From the NCBI GenBank assembly GCA_046047615.1, contig JBJOHO010000068.1, positions 1 through 64,000 on the forward strand: DNA of 64,000 nt. Reading direction: 5' to 3'. Position numbers and translations under genes: made by a program. Numbering within the stretch: the first letter of the stretch is position 1; every line of letters starts with the position of its first letter. This DNA is from ZC4RG30 sp046047615. GTDB lineage: Bacteria > Pseudomonadota > Gammaproteobacteria > Steroidobacterales > Steroidobacteraceae. The notes beneath the pieces were generated by a model that worked only from the letters and a program-made list of their open reading frames with translations, was not told where the DNA came from and did not search any database. Shown piece by piece: positions 1-9,396 of the stretch.

Positions 1-1404
1 CAGGCGCCGTTCAAGCCGTACTACGCGCTGCCGACGACCGAGTTCTATGGCGAGGGCTTCCACGCCAACGTGAACTACCAGATCAGCGACAACGCCGAGC
101 TGGTCTACATCGGCTCGTACCGCGCGTACGAATCGAAGTTCGGCCAGGACCAGGACGCCAGCCCGCTGCCCCTTGCCCAGCTGGACAACCAGCTGAACCA
201 CCACGCCTTCACCTCTGAAGTGCGCTTGAACCTGAAGTCGGAAGGCGGCTTCATCGAGGGCACGGTTGGTGCCTTCTACCTCAAGCAGCAGGGCACCTAC
301 ACCGCCCGCGTCGACCTGAACTACGTGAACCCGGTCATCGACTTCCTGCATGGCCCGGACACCACGCCGAGCAACACGAAGGCGATCTTCGGTACGGCCA
401 CGATCCATCCCACCGATGCGCTGAGCATCACCGGCGGCCTGCGCTACACCGAGGACCAGAAGGACTACACGTACTTCCGTTCCAACCCGGACAGCAGCGT
501 GCCGGACCCGGCGCAGTGCTTCGGCGGCCCTGGCCCGACGGTCTTTGCCTACCCGAACTGCATCCTGGCGGGCATCTTCGACGTCACGGGCCAGTTCAAG
601 GGCGATCGCCTGGACTGGCGCCTGGTCGGTGACTACCGCTTCACGGACGACTTCATGGGCTACGCCTCGGTCTCGACGGGCTTCAAGGGCGGCGGCGTGA
701 ACCCGCGTCCCTTCGTGGCCGACCAGAAGCTGCCGTTCAACCCGGAGACGCTGACCACCTACGAGGCGGGCTTCAAGGCCGACATGCTGGACCGCCGCGT
801 CCGCCTGAACGGCGCGGTGTTCCTGAACAAGTACAAGGACATCATCCTTGGCAAGGCGCAGTGCCCGGAATCGAGCCTGCCGACTCCCTGCCTGCGTCCG
901 GACAACATCGGCGAGGCTGACGTGAAGGGCCTGGAGCTGGAAGCCACCATCTACGCGACGGACAACCTGTCGTTCGATGGCAGCTTCGCACTGCTGGACT
1001 TCGAATACACCAGCCCGAGCGCCAACGGAACGCTGGTCAACACCGGCATCCCGTCGAGCGCGATCACGCCGTACACGCCGAAGGTGGCCTACGCCATCGG
1101 CGCCCAGTACGACCAGCCGATCAGCTCCGGCACGATCAGCTACCGTCTGGACGGCTTCTACCAGGGCAAGGTGTACACGACTGCCGAGAACACCTCCTGG
1201 AGCACGGTCGATGCCCGTTTCCTCGCGAACGCGCGCGTGACCTGGGCCAACGACAAGAACTGGAAGGTGGCGCTGGAAGCGCAGAACCTGTTCGACAAGT
1301 ACTACTACCAGTCGGTCAGCGACGTCACGACGGCCTTCGGTGGCGTGACGGGCGTCCCGGGCAAGCCGCGCACGCTGGCGGTGTCGGTCGAGCGCCGTTT
1401 CTGA
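1..1404 (+). CDS. TonB-dependent outer-membrane receptor, 3' part
   Basis: The reading frame is open from base 1, so the signal peptide, TonB box and plug domain lie outside the window; about 467 residues remain. What is seen is a run of amphipathic strands rich in aromatic residues, with typical TonB-receptor barrel phrases such as GGLRYTEDQKDY and SVSTGFKGGGVNPR, then AQNLFDKYYYQSV close to the end. The final residue is Phe after VSVERR, the usual C-terminal signature recognised by the BAM complex. The family imports siderophores, cobalamin or complex organic substrates across the outer membrane using TonB energy. The pattern resembles the large receptor expansions of sphingomonads and steroid degraders, but the substrate cannot be told. 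The gene ends in a strong hairpin. Family is secure; substrate unknown. Confidence 0.93.
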   Translation, partial: QAPFKPYYALPTTEFYGEGFHANVNYQISDNAELVYIGSYRAYESKFGQDQDASPLPLAQLDNQLNHHAFTSEVRLNLKSEGGFIEGTVGAFYLKQQGTYTARVDLNYVNPVIDFLHGPDTTPSNTKAIFGTATIHPTDALSITGGLRYTEDQKDYTYFRSNPDSSVPDPAQCFGGPGPTVFAYPNCILAGIFDVTGQFKGDRLDWRLVGDYRFTDDFMGYASVSTGFKGGGVNPRPFVADQKLPFNPETLTTYEAGFKADMLDRRVRLNGAVFLNKYKDIILGKAQCPESSLPTPCLRPDNIGEADVKGLELEATIYATDNLSFDGSFALLDFEYTSPSANGTLVNTGIPSSAITPYTPKVAYAIGAQYDQPISSGTISYRLDGFYQGKVYTTAENTSWSTVDARFLANARVTWANDKNWKVALEAQNLFDKYYYQSVSDVTTAFGGVTGVPGKPRTLAVSVERRF

Positions 1405-1467
1405 TCTGACGATCGGGCGCGACCCTGCGGGGCCACCGGCATAATCCGGTGGTCGTGCAGTTCAGTG

Positions 1468-1502
1468 ACGCGATGGGGGGCTTTGGCCCCCCATCGCGTT
1501 TT
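1468..1502 (+). terminator. Rho-independent terminator after the TonB receptor gene
   Basis: A perfect 14-bp stem (left arm starts ACGCGATGGG, right arm ends CCCATCGCGT) closes a 4-base loop and is followed by a short T run that overlaps the stem end. It lies 64 bases after the receptor stop codon. The T run is on the + side only, so it serves the receptor, although the hairpin would also sit just beyond the end of trmO on the other strand. Confidence 0.8.
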
Positions 1503-1514
1503 AGGCACCGGTGA

Positions 1515-2318
1515 TCAATCGTCCCAGTGCACGAGGAAGGCCCGGTGCAGCGCCAGGCGGCCCACGGGGTCCGGTGCTGTCGCATCAAGCCGGCCGGGCC
1601 GGTAGCCGCTGAGTATCCCCGTGACCGTGATGACGCCCGCCTCCACCTCGAAGGGCAGGCGCCAGTCCTGGACCGCCAGTTGCAGGCCGCCATCGGATCG
1701 TCGCTGGATGCGCCGGTAAGGATGAGGTTGCGGACCCAGCTGCAAGGTGGCCAGCGCCCGGTCCCGCAAGGGCAGGGTCTCCCGCGCAGCCAGCCAGGCC
1801 AGCCGGGCTTCGGCCTCCGCTGTGAAGAGCACCTGCCATGACGGTCGCGGATCGGCCACGGGCTGCAGCCAGCCTTGTGCTGCATCGGGGAAGGCATCCG
1901 TGTAAGCCACGTACGGCTTGATGTCGAGCACCGGCGTGCCGTCCAGCAGGTCCAGGTCGGCCACATGCAGGCGAAGGCCATCGACGCGATGCAGCCGCAG
2001 CACCGACAGGCCCAGTGGGTTGGGGCGGTGCGGGGCGCGCGTCGAAAACACTCCCTTGCGGCCACTGTCGCTGCGCGGTGGCAGCACCTTGGGTCGCCAG
2101 CCGGCATTGCCGTGGAACCAGAAGATCACCCAGATGCGCTCCCAACCCGCGAGGTCCTCGAGTGCATGCTCGAAATTCCGCCCCGGCAGCAGCTCGATGC
2201 AGCCCTCGATCCCCACGGCCGCAGCGGCGGCAGGCTGCCGTGGCGCCTCGACGCGGGATCGCGGCGCGCAACGCACGCGGCCGATGGGCTGCAGCCTGAG
2301 TTCGGGCAGGTCGTCCAT
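1515..2318 (-). CDS. trmO: tRNA (t6A37) N6-methyltransferase TrmO (TsaA/YaeB family)
   Basis: TrmO adds a methyl group from S-adenosylmethionine to the N6 of threonylcarbamoyl-A37 in threonine tRNAs that read ACY codons. The 267-residue product opens with LQPIGRVR, the family N-terminus, and carries the diagnostic block VFSTRAPHRPNPLGLSVLRL, then LDLLDGTPVLDIKPYVAYTD, which is the TsaA/VirR beta-barrel core. Length is slightly above the 235 residues of the E. coli protein. The frame is open 195 bases further upstream, but the ATG at 2318 is where similarity begins and leaves a 42-base divergent region shared with the next gene. The C-terminal third, ending near GYRPGRLDA, is the usual TrmO extension. 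Confidence 0.9.
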   Translation of the reverse strand: MDDLPELRLQPIGRVRCAPRSRVEAPRQPAAAAAVGIEGCIELLPGRNFEHALEDLAGWERIWVIFWFHGNAGWRPKVLPPRSDSGRKGVFSTRAPHRPNPLGLSVLRLHRVDGLRLHVADLDLLDGTPVLDIKPYVAYTDAFPDAAQGWLQPVADPRPSWQVLFTAEAEARLAWLAARETLPLRDRALATLQLGPQPHPYRRIQRRSDGGLQLAVQDWRLPFEVEAGVITVTGILSGYRPGRLDATAPDPVGRLALHRAFLVHWDD

Positions 2319-2330
2319 GCTGTCTATACT
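2301..2330 (+). promoter_or_regulatory. Candidate sigma-70 promoter for the cysteine-rich protein gene
   Basis: TATACT at 2325-2330 is a good -10 hexamer, 31 bases ahead of the ATG at 2361. The best -35 at 18-base spacing, TTCGGG, is poor, so the call rests mainly on the -10 and its position in a 42-base divergent gap. A strong ribosome binding site (overlapping AGGAGG at 2348-2356) follows. Confidence 0.35.
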
Positions 2331-2360
2331 GGCACCGCGATCAGGGCAGGAGGAGGGCAC

Positions 2361-2978
2361 ATGGCGACGAGCGGCGATGCGGGGCCACGGCTGCGGACCT
2401 GCGACATCCAGCAGTGCGAAGGAATGTGCTGCTATGACGGCGCCTGCCTCGACCCGAACGAGGAGGCCTTCCTGCATGAGCTGGTGGCCCGGGTCCCGGC
2501 GCTGAAGGCGCACCTGCCCGCCGAATATGTGGTGGAGGCGTCATGGCAGGGGGAGTCGCTGGGGCGCAAGACGGCCACGCGTCCACACCGCTACACGACC
2601 CCGGACTTCCCCGCCCACTTCACCCAGACACGCTGCGTGTTCGCCGATGCAGCGGGGTTTTGCGAACTGGAGAAGCTGGCCCGGCGCCTGGGCAAGCACC
2701 CGTGGACCTTCAAGCCCGGTGTCTGTTGGCAATTCCCGCTGCAGGAGGAGGAAGGACAGCCTGTCGCGCCGCCCTCAGGCAGCGCAGACGACCCCTACTG
2801 CGTCCCGGGCTACCCGGGGTACGCCAGTTGCACCCAGTGCGGCCGGAACGACCCGGCCGGCACGCCCTGGCGCGAGGCCCTGCGCGCCGAGATCGAGTAC
2901 CTGGCGAAAACCGGTGCGCGCAGCCTGCTGGGCACGCCGGGACACACGGTGAAAGACCTGCTCGGCGACGGCGCCTGA
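2361..2978 (+). CDS. Cysteine-rich conserved hypothetical protein, probable metal binder
   Basis: The 205-residue product has no signal peptide or membrane segment. It begins with a dense cysteine cluster (CDIQQCEGMCCYDGAC) and has further cysteines around RCVFADAAGFC, GVCWQF, YCVPG and SCTQCG, more than ten in all, a spacing that suggests a zinc or iron-sulfur site. It resembles the DUF3109/YkgJ type of cytosolic cysteine-rich proteins, whose function is not established; I am not certain of the family. The start is fixed by a strong Shine-Dalgarno (AGGAGG) a few bases before ATG 2361. The same frame is open back to 1875 but that part runs antisense to trmO and is not coding. It stands alone, divergent from trmO and convergent with rpoH. 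Confidence 0.75.
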   Translation: MATSGDAGPRLRTCDIQQCEGMCCYDGACLDPNEEAFLHELVARVPALKAHLPAEYVVEASWQGESLGRKTATRPHRYTTPDFPAHFTQTRCVFADAAGFCELEKLARRLGKHPWTFKPGVCWQFPLQEEEGQPVAPPSGSADDPYCVPGYPGYASCTQCGRNDPAGTPWREALRAEIEYLAKTGARSLLGTPGHTVKDLLGDGA

Positions 2979-2995
2979 CGCCGCCGCCGGAGGGT

Positions 2996-3877
<882 letters not shown>

Positions 3878-3912
3878 GGGCTGCCTCCTGATCCAAGGTT
3901 TCACTGCCCGTG

Positions 3913-3942
3913 ATTCTAGCACTCGCCGTCGGAGAGTGCTAA
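3913..3942 (-). promoter_or_regulatory. CIRCE (HrcA) operator overlapping the rpoH promoter
   Basis: Bases 3916-3942 read CTAGCACTC, nine bases, GAGTGCTAA, which matches the CIRCE consensus (TTAGCACTC-N9-GAGTGCTAA) at all but the first base. On the minus strand TAGAAT (3918-3913) is a good -10, with TTAGCA 18 bases upstream as -35, so the inverted repeat spans the whole core promoter. CIRCE is the binding site of the heat-labile repressor HrcA. The element ends 38 bases before the rpoH ATG. Sequence match is direct; HrcA control of rpoH here is inferred, and hrcA itself is not in the window. Confidence 0.85.
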
Positions 3943-3962
3943 CAGCCGCAGGGTCTGCCTTG

Positions 3963-4880
3963 TCAGGCCCGCGGCTCGATCGCGGAAATGTGACGCCCCG
4001 TCGCCACCCAGGCGCCCAGCCAGCCCAGCGCCACGCCGGCCAGCAGCAGTTGCAGCAGCGTCATGACTCCGAGGGGCGGCAGCACCCACTGGCCGGCGTA
4101 GAAATCCGCCAGCCGCTGCAGCGGCGGCGCCAACAGGCGGTAGCCGCTCCACACCCAGAGCGCCGCGAACAGCGCGCCCAGCAGTCCGTACAGCGCGCCG
4201 GTGTAGAGGAAGGGGCGGCGGACAAAGGCATCGCTGCCTCCCACCAGCTTGGTGATTTCGATTTCCTCGCGCCGGTTCAGGATCTCCAGGCGGATGGTGT
4301 TGCCGACCACGGCGACCACGCCCACGCCCAGCAGCACCGCCACCCCGGACACCACGCGCCGCAGCAGGTCGAGGATGGCGTCGAGCCGCTGCACCCAGTC
4401 CGAGTCGATCTGCACCAGTTCAACCTCCGGCCACGCCGACAGGTACTGCCGCAGGGACTCGACCTCGGCCGGACCCGCGGAGCCGACGGCGGGTCGCAGT
4501 TCGAGCGCGTGCGGCAACGGGTTCTCGCCCAGTGCCCGGATGGCGCTGCCGAACTGCGGATCCGCGCGGAACTGCTCCAGGGCCTCGTCGGCAGGGATGA
4601 CCCGGAGAGTGTCGACACCGCCTCGTGCCCGCACGCTGCTGGCGAGTTCCTCGACCCGGCGCAGGTCGACGCCCTGACGGAAGTAGGCGGTGATGTCCAC
4701 GGCGTTGGCGAACTCCCCGCCCGCCGACCGGGCTGCACCCACGCCCAGCGCAAAGCCTGCCGGCAGCGCCAACGCGATGCCGATGACCATGGCGGTGAGG
4801 AAGGTCGCGAAGGGCGCGCGGACCAGCCGCCCCGCGGCAAACAGCAGCGCCTGCATGTGGTGCAGCAGCCAGCCGCTCAT
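3963..4880 (-). CDS. ftsX: Cell-division protein FtsX
   Basis: FtsX is the membrane partner of the ATPase FtsE; together they act at the divisome and, through EnvC-type activators in gammaproteobacteria, switch on periplasmic amidases. The 305-residue product has the expected layout: one membrane helix near residues 25-45, a periplasmic domain of about 120 residues, then three helices in the C-terminal half, with the family motif RLEILNRREEIEITKLVGGS between them. Start ATG overlaps the ftsE stop by four bases (ATGA), showing translational coupling. The gene ends 85 bases before rpoH. Confidence 0.95.
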   Translation of the reverse strand: MSGWLLHHMQALLFAAGRLVRAPFATFLTAMVIGIALALPAGFALGVGAARSAGGEFANAVDITAYFRQGVDLRRVEELASSVRARGGVDTLRVIPADEALEQFRADPQFGSAIRALGENPLPHALELRPAVGSAGPAEVESLRQYLSAWPEVELVQIDSDWVQRLDAILDLLRRVVSGVAVLLGVGVVAVVGNTIRLEILNRREEIEITKLVGGSDAFVRRPFLYTGALYGLLGALFAALWVWSGYRLLAPPLQRLADFYAGQWVLPPLGVMTLLQLLLAGVALGWLGAWVATGRHISAIEPRA

Positions 4881-5578
4881 CGGCGCGCCCCAAGCATAGG
4901 CAGCCGTGCCGTCCCTTCCTCGATGTCCTCCTGCAGACGCCCCTCATGCAGCACGATCTGCCGCAGCCCGGAAGCGTGCACCAGGTTCAGGTCGTGCGTG
5001 GCGACCAGCACGGTGGTGTTGGCCTCGCTGAAGCGCCGGAACAGCTGCATCACCTCGGCCGACAGCTGCGGATCAAGGTTGCCGGTGGGCTCGTCCGCCA
5101 CCAGCAGGTCCGGCTTGGCCACCACCGCCCGCGCGATGCCGACGCGCTGCTGCTCGCCCACCGAGAGTTCCTCGGGCCGCACGTTGCGGTGCGCCAGCAG
5201 GCCGACCTGGTCCAGCGCCGCCCGGACGCGCTTGTCGATCTCCTGCTGCGAGACCTGCGCCACCACCAGCGGCAAGGCGACATTGTCGTGGATGCTGCGC
5301 CCGGCCAGCAGTTTGTGGTCCTGGAACACGATGCCGAGCCGACGCCGGAAGGCCGGCACCCGCCGCGGCGCCACGTTGCTGGTGTCCTGGCCATTCACGT
5401 ACACCTTGCCGCGCGTGGGCCGGTCGAGCAGCGCCACGAGCCGCAGCACGCTGCTCTTGCCGGCACCGGAGCGGCCGGTGAGGAACACCATCTCACCCTT
5501 GGCGACCTCGAAGCTCACGCCGCCCAGGGCCTCGCGGCCATTGGGGTAGCGCTTGTGCACGCGGTCGAAGGTGATCAT
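4877..5578 (-). CDS. ftsE: Cell-division ATP-binding protein FtsE
   Basis: Cytoplasmic ABC ATPase that powers FtsX. In the 233-residue product the Walker A is GRSGAGKSS, the Q-loop region FQDHKLL, the ABC signature LSVGEQQRVGIARA and the Walker B LLVADEPTGNLD, followed by the switch histidine in VATHDLNLV. Length equals the family norm of about 220-230. It overlaps ftsY upstream and ftsX downstream by four bases each, so the three genes form one tightly coupled unit. Confidence 0.96.
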   Translation of the reverse strand: MITFDRVHKRYPNGREALGGVSFEVAKGEMVFLTGRSGAGKSSVLRLVALLDRPTRGKVYVNGQDTSNVAPRRVPAFRRRLGIVFQDHKLLAGRSIHDNVALPLVVAQVSQQEIDKRVRAALDQVGLLAHRNVRPEELSVGEQQRVGIARAVVAKPDLLVADEPTGNLDPQLSAEVMQLFRRFSEANTTVLVATHDLNLVHASGLRQIVLHEGRLQEDIEEGTARLPMLGARR

Positions 5579-6534
5579 CGCTGCGCGGCCTCCCGGTGCG
5601 AGCCCTGGCCGAGCAGCGCCGCGGCGAAGGCGGCCGCATCGAACTCGCCGAAATCCGCGGCGGACTCGCCGACGCCGATGAAGCGGATGGGCAGGCGCAG
5701 CTTGCGGGCGATGGCAACCACGATGCCGCCGCGCGCCGTGCCGTCGAGCTTGGTCAGCACCAGGCCCGTGACGCCCACGGCGCTGCCGAACTCGCTGGCC
5801 TGGCTGAGCGCGTTCTGCCCCTGGTTGGCGTCGAGCACCAGCAGCACTTCATGGGGCGCGGTGGCATCGATGCGCTGGATCACGCGCTTGACCTTGCGCA
5901 GTTCCTCCATGAGGTGGGCCTGGCTGTGCAGGCGCCCCGCGGTGTCGGCAATGACCACGTCGATGCCACGGGCGCGCGCCGACTGCACGGCGTCGAAGAC
6001 CACGGCGCCGGGATCGCTGCCGGCCTGCTGCTGGTGGATGAGGGCGCCGCAGCGCTGCGCCCAGATCTCCAGTTGTTCGGCGGCCGCCGCCCGGAAGGTG
6101 TCGCCGGCCGCCAGCATGACCGACAGCCCCTGCTGGCGCAGTTGCGTGGCCAGCTTGCCGATGCTGGTGGTCTTGCCGGAGCCGTTCACGCCCACGACCA
6201 TCACCACATAGGGTTTGTGGGCCGGGTCGATCCGCAGCGGCTGCTGGCAGGGCGACAGCAACGCGGCCAGGTCATCGCGCAGCGCATCGAGCAGGGCATC
6301 CACGTCACGCAGCTCGCTGCGTGCCACGCGCTGGCGCAGGTCCTCCAGCAGCGTGGCAGTGGCCTCGGTACCGACGTCGGCCGTGATCAGGCGCGTCTCG
6401 AGCTCCTCGAAGAGCCCGGCATCGAGATTGCGGCCGGCGAACATCTCGCGCAGGCCACCACCCAGCCGTGCCGCGCTGCGGCCGAGGCTGGCCTTGAGTC
6501 GTCCAAGGAAACCGGTCTGGGGAGTGTCGGCCAT
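5575..6534 (-). CDS. ftsY: Signal recognition particle receptor FtsY
   Basis: FtsY docks ribosome-nascent-chain/SRP complexes at the inner membrane and hydrolyses GTP together with Ffh. The product is short (319 residues) because the acidic A domain is almost absent, starting directly with the amphipathic N domain (FLGRLKASLGRSAARLGG). The G domain shows GVNGSGKTTSIGKLA (G1), the insertion loop AAGDTFRAAAAEQLEIW, DTAGRL (G3) and TKLDGTARGG (G4). ATG 6534 was chosen; a GTG two codons upstream is possible and neither has a clear Shine-Dalgarno. It heads the ftsYEX unit and is divergent from rsmD, a conserved arrangement. Confidence 0.95.
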   Translation of the reverse strand: MADTPQTGFLGRLKASLGRSAARLGGGLREMFAGRNLDAGLFEELETRLITADVGTEATATLLEDLRQRVARSELRDVDALLDALRDDLAALLSPCQQPLRIDPAHKPYVVMVVGVNGSGKTTSIGKLATQLRQQGLSVMLAAGDTFRAAAAEQLEIWAQRCGALIHQQQAGSDPGAVVFDAVQSARARGIDVVIADTAGRLHSQAHLMEELRKVKRVIQRIDATAPHEVLLVLDANQGQNALSQASEFGSAVGVTGLVLTKLDGTARGGIVVAIARKLRLPIRFIGVGESAADFGEFDAAAFAAALLGQGSHREAAQR

Positions 6535-6581
6535 GCTCACAGTCGGGACGTAATGGCGGCCTAGTGTAATAGGCTTGCCGC

Positions 6582-7190
6582 ATGAAACGGCGAAACCCTG
6601 CGAGTGCCAGCGGTGGCGAAGTGCGCGTGATCGGCGGCACGTTGCGCGGCCGCAAGCTGCCGTTCCCTGCTGCGCCGGGCCTGCGTCCGACGCCGGATCG
6701 CGTGCGGGAGACGCTGTTCAACTGGCTGGCACCGGTGATCCGCGAGGCGCGTTGCCTCGACCTGTTCGCCGGCAGCGGTGCCTTGGGCGTGGAGGCCCTG
6801 TCGCGCGGGGCCCGCGAGGTCGTGTTCGTCGATCGCCACGCACCGGCTCTGGCCGCGCTGCAGGGCAGCCTGCAGCGATTCGCTGTTGCGCCGCAGGCCT
6901 GCCCCTGCATCCAGGCCGAGGCGCTGCCGTGGCTGCGGCAGGCACAGGGTCCGTTCGACGTGGTGTTCATCGACCCGCCCTTCGACCTGGGCCTGCAGCC
7001 GCAGGTGCTGGCGGCGCTGGCGGACCCGGCCCCGAAGGGCCTGCTGGCGCCCGGCGCCTGGGTCTATGTGGAGCAGCCGCGGGCGGACCCGGCGCCGCTG
7101 CTGCCAGCCGGATGGCGCCTGCACCGCCAGGGGACGGCGGGCGACGTCGGTTACTATCTGCTGCAAAGCCACGACACGGACGTTTCCTGA
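6582..7190 (+). CDS. rsmD: 16S rRNA m2G966 methyltransferase RsmD
   Basis: RsmD methylates N2 of G966 in 16S rRNA on the assembled 30S particle, using S-adenosylmethionine. The 202-residue product opens with the family phrase VIGGTLRGRKLPFP and PTPDRVRETLFNWL; the SAM-binding motif is LDLFAGSGALGVEALSRGA and the catalytic loop is FIDPPF. Size matches E. coli RsmD (198). It is divergent from ftsY across 47 bases and lies six bases ahead of coaD, with which it is commonly paired. Confidence 0.95.
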   Translation: MKRRNPASASGGEVRVIGGTLRGRKLPFPAAPGLRPTPDRVRETLFNWLAPVIREARCLDLFAGSGALGVEALSRGAREVVFVDRHAPALAALQGSLQRFAVAPQACPCIQAEALPWLRQAQGPFDVVFIDPPFDLGLQPQVLAALADPAPKGLLAPGAWVYVEQPRADPAPLLPAGWRLHRQGTAGDVGYYLLQSHDTDVS

Positions 7191-7195
7191 ACATC

Positions 7196-7675
7196 ATGCG
7201 CAGTGCCGTCTACCCCGGTACCTTCGACCCGATCACCAATGGCCATACGGACCTGGTGCGGCGCGCCGCCGGCATCTTCGGCCGCGTGGTGGTGGCCATC
7301 GCGGCCAACCCCGGCAAGACGCCGATGTTCACGCTCGACGAGCGCGTGGCGATGGCGCGTCATGTGCTCCGTGACCTGCACAACGTGGAGGTCGAGGGCT
7401 ATACCGGACTCACCGTGGATTTCGCGCGCGCCCGCGGCCTGACCGTGGTCGTGCGCGGCCTGCGCGCGGTGTCCGACTTCGAGTTCGAGTTCCAGTTGGC
7501 CAACATGCAGCGCCACCTCGACAACGGCCTCGAGACCGTGTTCCTCACCCCCAAGGAACACTTCACCTTCATCTCCTCGACACTCATCCGCGAGATCGCC
7601 GTGTATGGCGGGCCGGTCGGCGAGTTCGTCGATCCGCTGGTCGCCGCCCGCCTTGCCACGAAGAAGCGCACATGA
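7196..7675 (+). CDS. coaD: Phosphopantetheine adenylyltransferase (CoaD)
   Basis: Catalyses the fourth step of coenzyme A synthesis, transfer of AMP from ATP to 4'-phosphopantetheine to give dephospho-CoA. The 159-residue product, exactly the E. coli length, begins SAVYPGTFDPITNGHTDLV, containing the nucleotidyltransferase TxGH-type motif, and carries the C-terminal KMSKS-like ISSTLIREIA. ATG 7196 follows the rsmD stop by five bases. The stop overlaps the next start (ATGA at 7672-7675). Confidence 0.96.
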   Translation: MRSAVYPGTFDPITNGHTDLVRRAAGIFGRVVVAIAANPGKTPMFTLDERVAMARHVLRDLHNVEVEGYTGLTVDFARARGLTVVVRGLRAVSDFEFEFQLANMQRHLDNGLETVFLTPKEHFTFISSTLIREIAVYGGPVGEFVDPLVAARLATKKRT

Positions 7676-9387
7676 AAACAGTATTCCCCGTCCGCCAGAT
7701 GGCGCTCAGGCTCCTGTGGCTGGCCGTGGCGACCTTGCCCGTCCGGGCGTTCGCGACGGATGCCCCTGCGTTCCAGTTCCCGGCGCCCGGCCAGGCGGCG
7801 ATCGCCAGCGCACATCCGCTGGCCACCGAAGCCGGGCTCAGCGTGCTGCGCAAGGGCGGCAATGCCTTTGATGCCGCCGTGGCGGTGAGTGCTGCCCTGG
7901 CCGTGGTCGAGCCCAGTGGCTCCGGCCTCACTGGCGGCGGTCTCTACCTGCTGCACCGCGCCAGCGATGGCCACCAGGTGGTGGTCGATGCGCGCGAAGT
8001 GGCGCCAATGGCAGCGCACCGCGACATGTTCCTGGGTGCCGATGGCCAGCCGCTGCGCGGTGCGTCGCTCAACACGGCCCTCGCCGCAGGCGTTCCAGGC
8101 GAGCCCGCGGGCATGGCCTGGCTGCAGGCCCGTTACGGGCGCCTGCCCTTGGCCGACAGCCTGGCACCGGCCATTGCGCTGGCGCGCGACGGGTTCCCGC
8201 TGTATCCGCGCCTGCAGGCGGGGATCCAGTTCAAGCGCGCCCAGTTCGCGAAGACGCCGGATGGCGCCCGCATCTTCCTCGGCAAGGACGGCAACGCGCC
8301 GCCGCTGGACACCACCTTCCGCCAGCCGGAGCTTGCGCGCACTCTGCAGACGCTGGCGCGCGAGGGGATGCAGTCGTTCTACACCGGCAGTGTCGCGAAG
8401 CAGCTGCTGGCCGGCGTCAACGAACTCGGTGGCATCTGGACGCAGGAGGATCTCGCCGGCTATCGCGTCGTGGAGCGCGCACCGGTCGTCGGCAGCTATC
8501 GCGGTGCGCGCATCGTGTCTGCGCCGCCACCGTCCTCCGGAGGGATCGCGCTGGTCGAGGCGCTCAACATCCTGTCCGGCTACGACCTCGAACGCGTCGA
8601 CGGCGTGACGCGCAAGCACCTGGTGGTCGAGGCCATGCGCCGCATGCACCGCGACCGCGCCGTGTATCTGGGCGACAGCGACTTCGTGCAGGTGCCCGTC
8701 GCGCAACTGACGGACCCGATGTATGCCGCCGGCCTGCGCGCGTCGATCCGTGCCGACAAGGCGACGCCGAGTGCGTCGCTGGCCGAGGCGGGCGATCCGG
8801 CTGCCGGTGGCAACAACACCACGCACTTCTCCATCGTGGATGCCGAGGGCAACCGCGTGGCCGGCACCATCACGCTGAACGCCGGCTTTGGCTCGGGCCT
8901 CGTGCTCAAGGGCACCGGCCTGCTGCTCAACAACCAGATGGACGACTTCTCCATCAAGCCCGGCGTGCCGAACCTTTACGGTCTGGTCGGCGCCTCGGCC
9001 AATGCCATTGCCCCGGGCAAGCGGATGCTGTCGTCGATCACGCCCAGCTTCATCGAGTCGCCGCGGGGCCACATGACGGTGGGATCACCCGGCGGCAGCC
9101 TCATCATCGGCATGGTGCTGTTGGCGACACTGGATTGGCTCGATGGCAAGGATGCCGCGCAGATCGTGGCTGCGCCGCGCATCCACCACCAGTACCAGCC
9201 CGACGTGCTGATGCACGAGGCTGGCGCGCTCACGCCAGAAGAGGCCGAGGCCCTCAAGGCCCGCGGCCACGTGCTGCGCGAGCGCGACAACTGGGGCAAC
9301 CTGCAGGTGGTCACCTGGGAAGCGGCGGCAGGCAGGCTCACCGCCGCGTCGGATCCCCGCGGTGTGGGCACCGCAGGGCTGTACTGA
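7672..9387 (+). CDS. ggt: Gamma-glutamyltranspeptidase (GGT) precursor
   Basis: Periplasmic N-terminal-nucleophile hydrolase that cleaves gamma-glutamyl bonds of glutathione and related compounds. The 571-residue precursor starts with a signal peptide (hydrophobic core LRLLWLAVATLP, cleavage near RAFA). The large-subunit motif GGNAFDAAVAVSAALAVVEP is present, and the self-cleavage site is seen as GNN followed by TTHFSIVD, giving a predicted nucleophile at Thr383. PGGSLIIGMVL near the C-terminus matches the conserved small-subunit glycine motif. Coupled to coaD by a four-base overlap, although the two functions are related only loosely through cysteine and CoA metabolism. Confidence 0.95.
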   Translation: MKTVFPVRQMALRLLWLAVATLPVRAFATDAPAFQFPAPGQAAIASAHPLATEAGLSVLRKGGNAFDAAVAVSAALAVVEPSGSGLTGGGLYLLHRASDGHQVVVDAREVAPMAAHRDMFLGADGQPLRGASLNTALAAGVPGEPAGMAWLQARYGRLPLADSLAPAIALARDGFPLYPRLQAGIQFKRAQFAKTPDGARIFLGKDGNAPPLDTTFRQPELARTLQTLAREGMQSFYTGSVAKQLLAGVNELGGIWTQEDLAGYRVVERAPVVGSYRGARIVSAPPPSSGGIALVEALNILSGYDLERVDGVTRKHLVVEAMRRMHRDRAVYLGDSDFVQVPVAQLTDPMYAAGLRASIRADKATPSASLAEAGDPAAGGNNTTHFSIVDAEGNRVAGTITLNAGFGSGLVLKGTGLLLNNQMDDFSIKPGVPNLYGLVGASANAIAPGKRMLSSITPSFIESPRGHMTVGSPGGSLIIGMVLLATLDWLDGKDAAQIVAAPRIHHQYQPDVLMHEAGALTPEEAEALKARGHVLRERDNWGNLQVVTWEAAAGRLTAASDPRGVGTAGLY

Positions 9388-9396
9388 CCGGCAGTC

